From Mytilus trossulus (lineage: Eukaryota; Mollusca; Bivalvia; Mytilida; Mytilidae), in NCBI RefSeq assembly GCF_036588685.1, contig NC_086384.1, positions 12,724,195-12,788,194 of the forward strand: 64,000 nucleotides of DNA. The letters run 5' to 3'. This document shows positions 59,577 through 64,000 of the stretch, piece after piece. Position numbers and translations under genes: made by a program. Each line of letters opens with the position of its first letter. Within the stretch, counting starts at the first letter, position 1. The notes under the pieces were generated by a model. That model saw only the letters and a program-made list of their open reading frames with translations, had not been told where the DNA came from and made no database searches.

Positions 59577-60179
59577 TTCCTACTATAGATGTACTTGAGC
59601 TTCATTCACCATCAGAGCTGGGAAAGACAATTAAACCAAACGTGCTGAAAATATCATTAAACAGCAATAAGAATATGGTCATCTGGACTGTAATCCATTT
59701 TCATAATGCAGTTATATCTGCTGATGTTTCTTGTCATGGGTCAATGGATCCTGCTATGCACTTCAGCTCTTTCACCATTAAGAGCTTGTCACAACAAAAG
59801 AACCGAAAGCACAGAAAATAGCATTAAACATCACCAATCAATCAATCAATGTATCTAGAAACGAGGGCATACTAAATTATAAAGCGGTTATAATTATGTG
59901 TGCGTAAAATTAATTTCAAAAAATATTTTTTTACTTGAACTTGATCATGATTAAAATATAAAAAAAAAACATCCTGAAATTTTAAATTTTGAAATTTCAA
60001 AACATTAACTCTAATCTTTACATTGTACATTCTTTGTTGGCGCTGTGGTATATTTAAAAAAAATAAAAAATAAGGCAGAGTAATTTCTCGCCATTGTCTC
60101 TGCCAAAAGTCAGGGTGCCTTCCATGCATTCTGCCTCCATTTACAAGTCAGATTATATTTAACATTGCTGTAAAGCAAT

Positions 60180-60260
60180 AGGTTTGGCAAGCCACTAACC
60201 CGGTTCAACCCACCATTCTTTCTTAAATTGTCCTGTTCCAAATAAGAAATATGGCAATTG
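60180..60260. repeat. Dispersed repeat fragment (GGTTCAACCCACCAT family)
   Basis: Contains AGGTTTGGCAAGCCACTAAC, GGTTCAACCCACCATTCTTT and CAATTGTTATCTTATAT, in the same order as 24085-24170 and 32185-32270. Confidence 0.5.
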
Positions 60261-60411
60261 TTATCTTATATATAGTTTCTATGTATTTATGCATTGTTGC
60301 TTGTATTTTTGTTGCACTTTAGTGTTCTTGTTGTTTTGTTTTTTCATACGACCGCAAATTTTGAAAAAAAAATTGTCGTATATTGCTATCACGTTGGCTT
60401 CGTCGTCTGCG

Positions 60412-60443
<32 letters not shown>

Positions 60444-60460
60444 GTCCGAATACTTTTAGT

Positions 60461-61600
60461 TTTCGCACTCTTACTTTAGTAAAAGTGAATAGAAATCTAT
60501 GAAATTTTAACACAAGGTTTATGACCATAAAAGGAAGGTTGGTATTGATTTTGGGAGTTTTGGTCCCAACATTTTAGGAATTAGGGGCCAAAAAGGGCCC
60601 AAATAAGCATTTTCTTTGTTTTCGCACAATAACTTTAGTTTTAGTTAATAGAAATCTATGAAATTTTGACACAAGGTTTATGACCACAAAAGAAAGGTTG
60701 GGATTGATTTTGGGAGTTTTGGTTTCAACAGTTTAGGAATTAGGGGCCAAAAAAGGGCCCAAATAAGCATTATTCTTGGTTTTTGCACAATAACTTTAGT
60801 TTAAGTAAATAGAAATCAATGAAATTTAAAAACAATGTTTATGACCACAAAAGGAAGATTGGTATTGATTTTGGGAGTTAAGGTCCCAACAGTTTAGGAA
60901 TTAGGGGCCAAAAAGGGACCCAAATAAGCATTTTTCTTGGTTTTCGCACCATAACGTTAGTATAAGTAAATAGAAATCTATGAAATTTAAACACAAGGTT
61001 TATGACCATAAAAGGAAGGTTGGTATTGATTTTGGGAGGTTTGGTCCCAACAGTTTAGGAAAAAGGGGCCCAAAGGGTCCAAAATTAAACTTTGTTTGAT
61101 TTCATCAAAATTGAATAATTGGGGTTCTTTGATATGCCAAACCTAACTGTGTATGTAGATTCTTAACTTTTGGTCATGTTTTCAAATTGGTCTACATTAA
61201 GGTCCAAAGGGTCCAAAATTAAACTTAGTTTGATTATGACAAAAAATGAATCGGTTGGGTTCTTTGATATGTTGAATCTAAAAATGTACTTAGATTCTTG
61301 ATTATTGGCCCAGTTTTCAAGTTGGTCCAAATCTGGGACCAAAATTAAACTTTATTTGATTTCATCAAAAATTGAATAAATGGGGTTCTTTGATATGCCA
61401 AATCTAACTGTGTATGTAGATTTTTCATTTTTGGTCCCGTTTTCAAATTGGCCTACATTAAGGTCCAAAGGGTCCAAAATTAAACTAAGTTTGATTTTAA
61501 CAAAAATTAAATTCTTGGGCCTCTTTGATATGCTGAATCTAAACATGTACTTAGATTTTTGATTATGGGCCCAGTTTCCAAGTTGGTCCAAATCAGTATC
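60461..61600 (+). repeat. Two tandem arrays inside the Helitron2-like element
   Basis: First array: TTTCGCAC...TAACTTTAGT starts at 60461, 60620, 60782 and 60942 (period about 160 bp). Second array: AAAATTAAACTT.GTTTGATT starts near 61082, 61216, 61340 and 61476 (alternating about 134 and 124 bp, so a 258-bp double unit). Neither encodes a protein. Confidence 0.85.
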
Positions 61601-61993
61601 TAAAATTATTATATTAAGTATTGTGCAATAGCAAGTCTTTTCAATTGCACAGTATTGTGCAATGGCAAGAACTATCTAATTTCACAATATTGTGAAATAG
61701 CAAATTGTTTTTTAATTAGAGTTATCTTTCTTTGTCCAGAATAGTAAGCAAGAAATATCTTCTTGCAAGAATTTTTTTTAATTGGAGTTATCTATCTTTG
61801 TCCAGAATCAACTTAAATCTTTGTTATATACAATATACAATGTATATTCACTTTTTACTACCAACTGATAAATTTAAATAATCTTTACCATTCAGTGATA
61901 ACAAGCAGTTTTTCTGTGTCAGAAACCTATGCTGTGTCAACTATTAAATCACAATCCAAATTTAGAGCTGAATTTGCTTGAATGTTGTGTCCA

Positions 61994-62173
61994 TAGATAT
62001 AGGAAGATGTGGTGTGAGTGCCAATGAGACAACTCTCCATCCAAATAACAATTTAAAAATTAAACCATTATAGGTTAAAGTACGGCCTTCAACACGGAGC
62101 CTTGGCTCACACCGAACAACAAGCTATAAAGGGCCCCAAAATTACTAGTGTAAAACCATTCAAACGGGAAAAC
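61994..62173 (+). repeat. Short interspersed repeat (GAGACAACTCTCC family), complete copy
   Basis: About 180 bp, the inverted match of 5655-5840. Includes GAGTGCCAATGAGACAACTC and GGGCCCCAAAATTACTAGTG. It lies just inside the 3' end of the Helitron2-like element. Confidence 0.75.
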
Positions 62174-62630
62174 TCATACTTGCCCCAACTGTTCAGGGTT
62201 TAACCTCTGCGGTCGTATAAAGCTACGACCTGCGGAGCACCTAGTTTTCTCTCTCGTATTTAGTTGATAACCCGGATTTGTTTTTCTCTTCAATCATTTT
62301 ATGACTTTTGAACAGCGGTATTATACTGTTGCCTTTATTTGGCACCGGAATAGAACCAAAGGTGCTGAAAGCATCAAACAGCAAAAGAAATATGGTGTTC
62401 GGGTATTTTTTAGCGGTCCATTTTAGGGCACAGTCATATCTGCCATTGTTTTCTGCCGAAGGTCTGGGTTTCTTTTATAATCACTTGGGTCCATCTGCCA
62501 CTCAGCATGTTCAGAGATGAGCATGAAAAAATAATGAATAGTGCTTAAAATAGCATTAAACTGGCAATAAAATATGGTTACATGTATCAAAACTTTTGAA
62601 TTCTATTTTAGGGTTAGGTTATATCTGTTT

Positions 62631-63028
62631 TCAGCTCGCCTGACTTGAAAGGTCAAGTGAGCTTTTCTCAAAAGTTGTCGTGCGTCGTCGTTAGCTTTCA
62701 CAAAAATTCTTCTCTGAAACCACGACCAAATTAAAAAGCTTGATCACACTCATCATTAGGTTATCTAGTTTAAAAAAAGGTGTCCGATGACCCCCGCCAA
62801 TCAACCAATATGGCCGCCATAGCTAAAAATAGATCTAAGGAGTAACTTGTAGATTTTGGCTTATATCTCTGAAACCAAAGCAAAGAGTAAATCTGATTAT
62901 CAGATGTCATTATAATTATAATAATATAATATCCAAAACTATTAAACTATGATTTTAACTTTATTTTACATGATTTCCAAAGCCTCAGAAAATACAGATG
63001 AGCGACATAGGCCCTAGAGAGCCTCTAG
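62631..63028 (+). mobile_element. Helitron2-like non-autonomous element, AGCTCACC family, shortened copy 3
   Basis: Starts CAGCTCGCCTGACTTGAAAG and ends with GAGCGACATAGGCCCTAGAG then GCCTCTAG followed by T. It is about 400 bp, so most of the tandem interior of copies 1 and 2 is missing, while CTGAAACCA and ATGGCCGCCATAGCTAAAA remain. Confidence 0.62.
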
Positions 63029-63224
63029 TTTTGTTTCGCCAGAGATCTTTAGTTACCTTCGTGCATTCTAGCTGTTATCCCCGTCCAGATATGGAATGCC
63101 ATTTCAAGCACTAAACTGGCAATGAAAATATGGTTATCAGGAATGTTCAAGTCTTCTTAAGGGCGCGGCAATATCTGCTCTTGTTTTGCCTAAGTTCTGT
63201 GATTCCCTTTATGCTCTCTAGCAT

Positions 63225-63297
63225 ACCCCGATTTTGTTTTTTGACCATGGATTTATGAGTTTTGAACAGCGGTATACTACTGTTGCCTTTATTTGTA
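63225..63297 (+). repeat. Retroelement tail-like repeat, fragment
   Basis: TTTATGAGTTTTGAACAGCG and GTATACTACTGTTGCCTTTA match the ends of 31825-32070 and 62265-62340. Confidence 0.55.
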
Positions 63298-64000
63298 CAT
63301 GGTGTTTTTGAGAATCTTACATGCAGGGCTGTTTCATTATTTCATAATTACATCATTCTGTAATATGCATTCTATTTTTAAAAAATGTCTGTCATCTTGG
63401 GTTGTGTTGATTCATTCGTGTGTTGACTCTATAATATAACATTTTAATACAATCTTTATTCACTTAGGATTATTAATTATACTTTTTTTAATTGATTCAA
63501 CTGTAAACCAACTGAAAATCTTCGATTCAAAAATGTAAATAATGTATACAAATTAAGGACAATAACTCAAAATGAGTCAATTGATAGTGAATGCTCTGAA
63601 TAAGGAGGTAACATCGAGTGGAACATTAATTTCAAAACAACTATGGACTTCAATAAGGAATCCAGTGCATAGTCGAAACAAGAAGACGTTGCACTAAATA
63701 CTTTGTCCGCATGGATCATTACAAACAGGTCTCCATAAAACGTCGCATTCCTAGTTGAAAAAATTGGTGAATAATTGACCAAAGTCCGGTATCAAACACA
63801 AAGATGTTGTGAAATATCTTATCATCTCTTCGTGACAAGTATGTTGTTGATCCTGCGGACAAAGTTTCAAATATAATTGTCTTTGAATGTTAATTGTACT
63901 ACTGCGAGTGTCTTGTAAATAAATAGGAAAAAATGAGCACTCATCAAGTAATCCAACTTACAAAAAGATATCATTTGACAATGATGAGATTTTGGCGAAT
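63298..64000. other. Terminal stretch without a supported gene
   Basis: A 71-codon minus-strand frame at 63567-63782 has no recognisable motif or splice context. I see no repeat structure here. Confidence 0.35.

Larger units (their letters stand above)
60344..62244 (+). mobile_element. Helitron2-like non-autonomous element, CATACGACCGC family
   Basis: Begins TCATACGACCGCAAATT at 60344. Near the other end TGCGGTCGTAT (62208-62218) complements the start. A GGTCGTA/TACGACC hairpin (62211-62230) is followed 10 bases later by CTAG (62241-62244) and a flanking T. This is the layout of Helitron2/Helentron ends. The interior has a GTCGTC tract (60408-60446), a roughly 160-bp unit repeated about four times (60461-61080) and a roughly 130-bp unit repeated four times (61082-61600). 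The short repeat at 61994-62173 is nested in it. Confidence 0.7.

Noticed and set aside
60418..60446. Possible CRISPR-like repeats in the GTCGTC region
   Set aside because: It is a microsatellite with no spacers of constant length; the genome is clearly eukaryotic.
60319..60528. Arg-rich minus-strand open frame over the GTCGTC tract
   Set aside because: It is the translation of a simple trinucleotide repeat inside a Helitron2-like element, not a gene.

Overview
The window looks like nuclear DNA of a bivalve mollusc, most likely a mussel-like species. It is AT-rich, its genes have short exons and long introns with GT-AG junctions, and much of the rest is short interspersed repeats and transposon remnants of types I associate with bivalve genomes. 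Species assignment is inference. I saw no rRNA, tRNA, CRISPR array or bacterial operon.

Layout. (1) 1-405: a truncated, frameshifted non-LTR reverse transcriptase remnant. (2) 1200-3920 (-): an intronless 906-codon gene for a type II membrane protein with two class I methyltransferase-like domains and a C-terminal exostosin-type GT64 glycosyltransferase domain. (3) 6339-19885 (-): an eight-exon PARP12/ZC3HAV1-like gene, predicted 747 aa (five CCCH zinc fingers, two WWE domains, PARP catalytic domain). A broken Tc1-like transposon lies in intron 6 and a deleted hAT element in intron 2. (4) 19886-38354: about 18 kb without a convincing host gene. It holds a Helitron2-like element, a Penelope-like reverse transcriptase remnant, a 2.4 kb element with 37-bp inverted ends, and several MITEs. 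(5) 38355-46974 (-): a second PARP12-like gene, predicted 752 aa, with the same eight exons and the same intron phases, so the two are tandem paralogues. (6) 50206-58060 (+): a five-exon gene, predicted 369 aa, head to head with the second PARP gene. It carries a candidate PD-(D/E)XK nuclease signature (D207, E231, K233, Q262). (7) 58061-64000: a repeat-dominated end with a 98-bp satellite array and two Helitron2-like families.

How the genes might relate. PARP12 and ZC3HAV1 proteins bind RNA through CCCH fingers and act in antiviral and stress responses in vertebrates. Both copies here keep H and Y of the ADP-ribosyltransferase triad with a hydrophobic third residue, as in mono-ADP-ribosyltransferases. 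A nuclease-like gene beside them suggests, but does not prove, a small innate-defence neighbourhood.

The most unusual pattern is that three exons (exons 2 and 5 of the first PARP gene, exon 3 of the nuclease-like gene) are followed or preceded by decaying tandem copies of just their splice-junction portion. The intronless methyltransferase-methyltransferase-GT64 fusion is the other strong candidate for something undescribed. Gene models were assembled by eye from splice consensus and phase; no RNA evidence was available.
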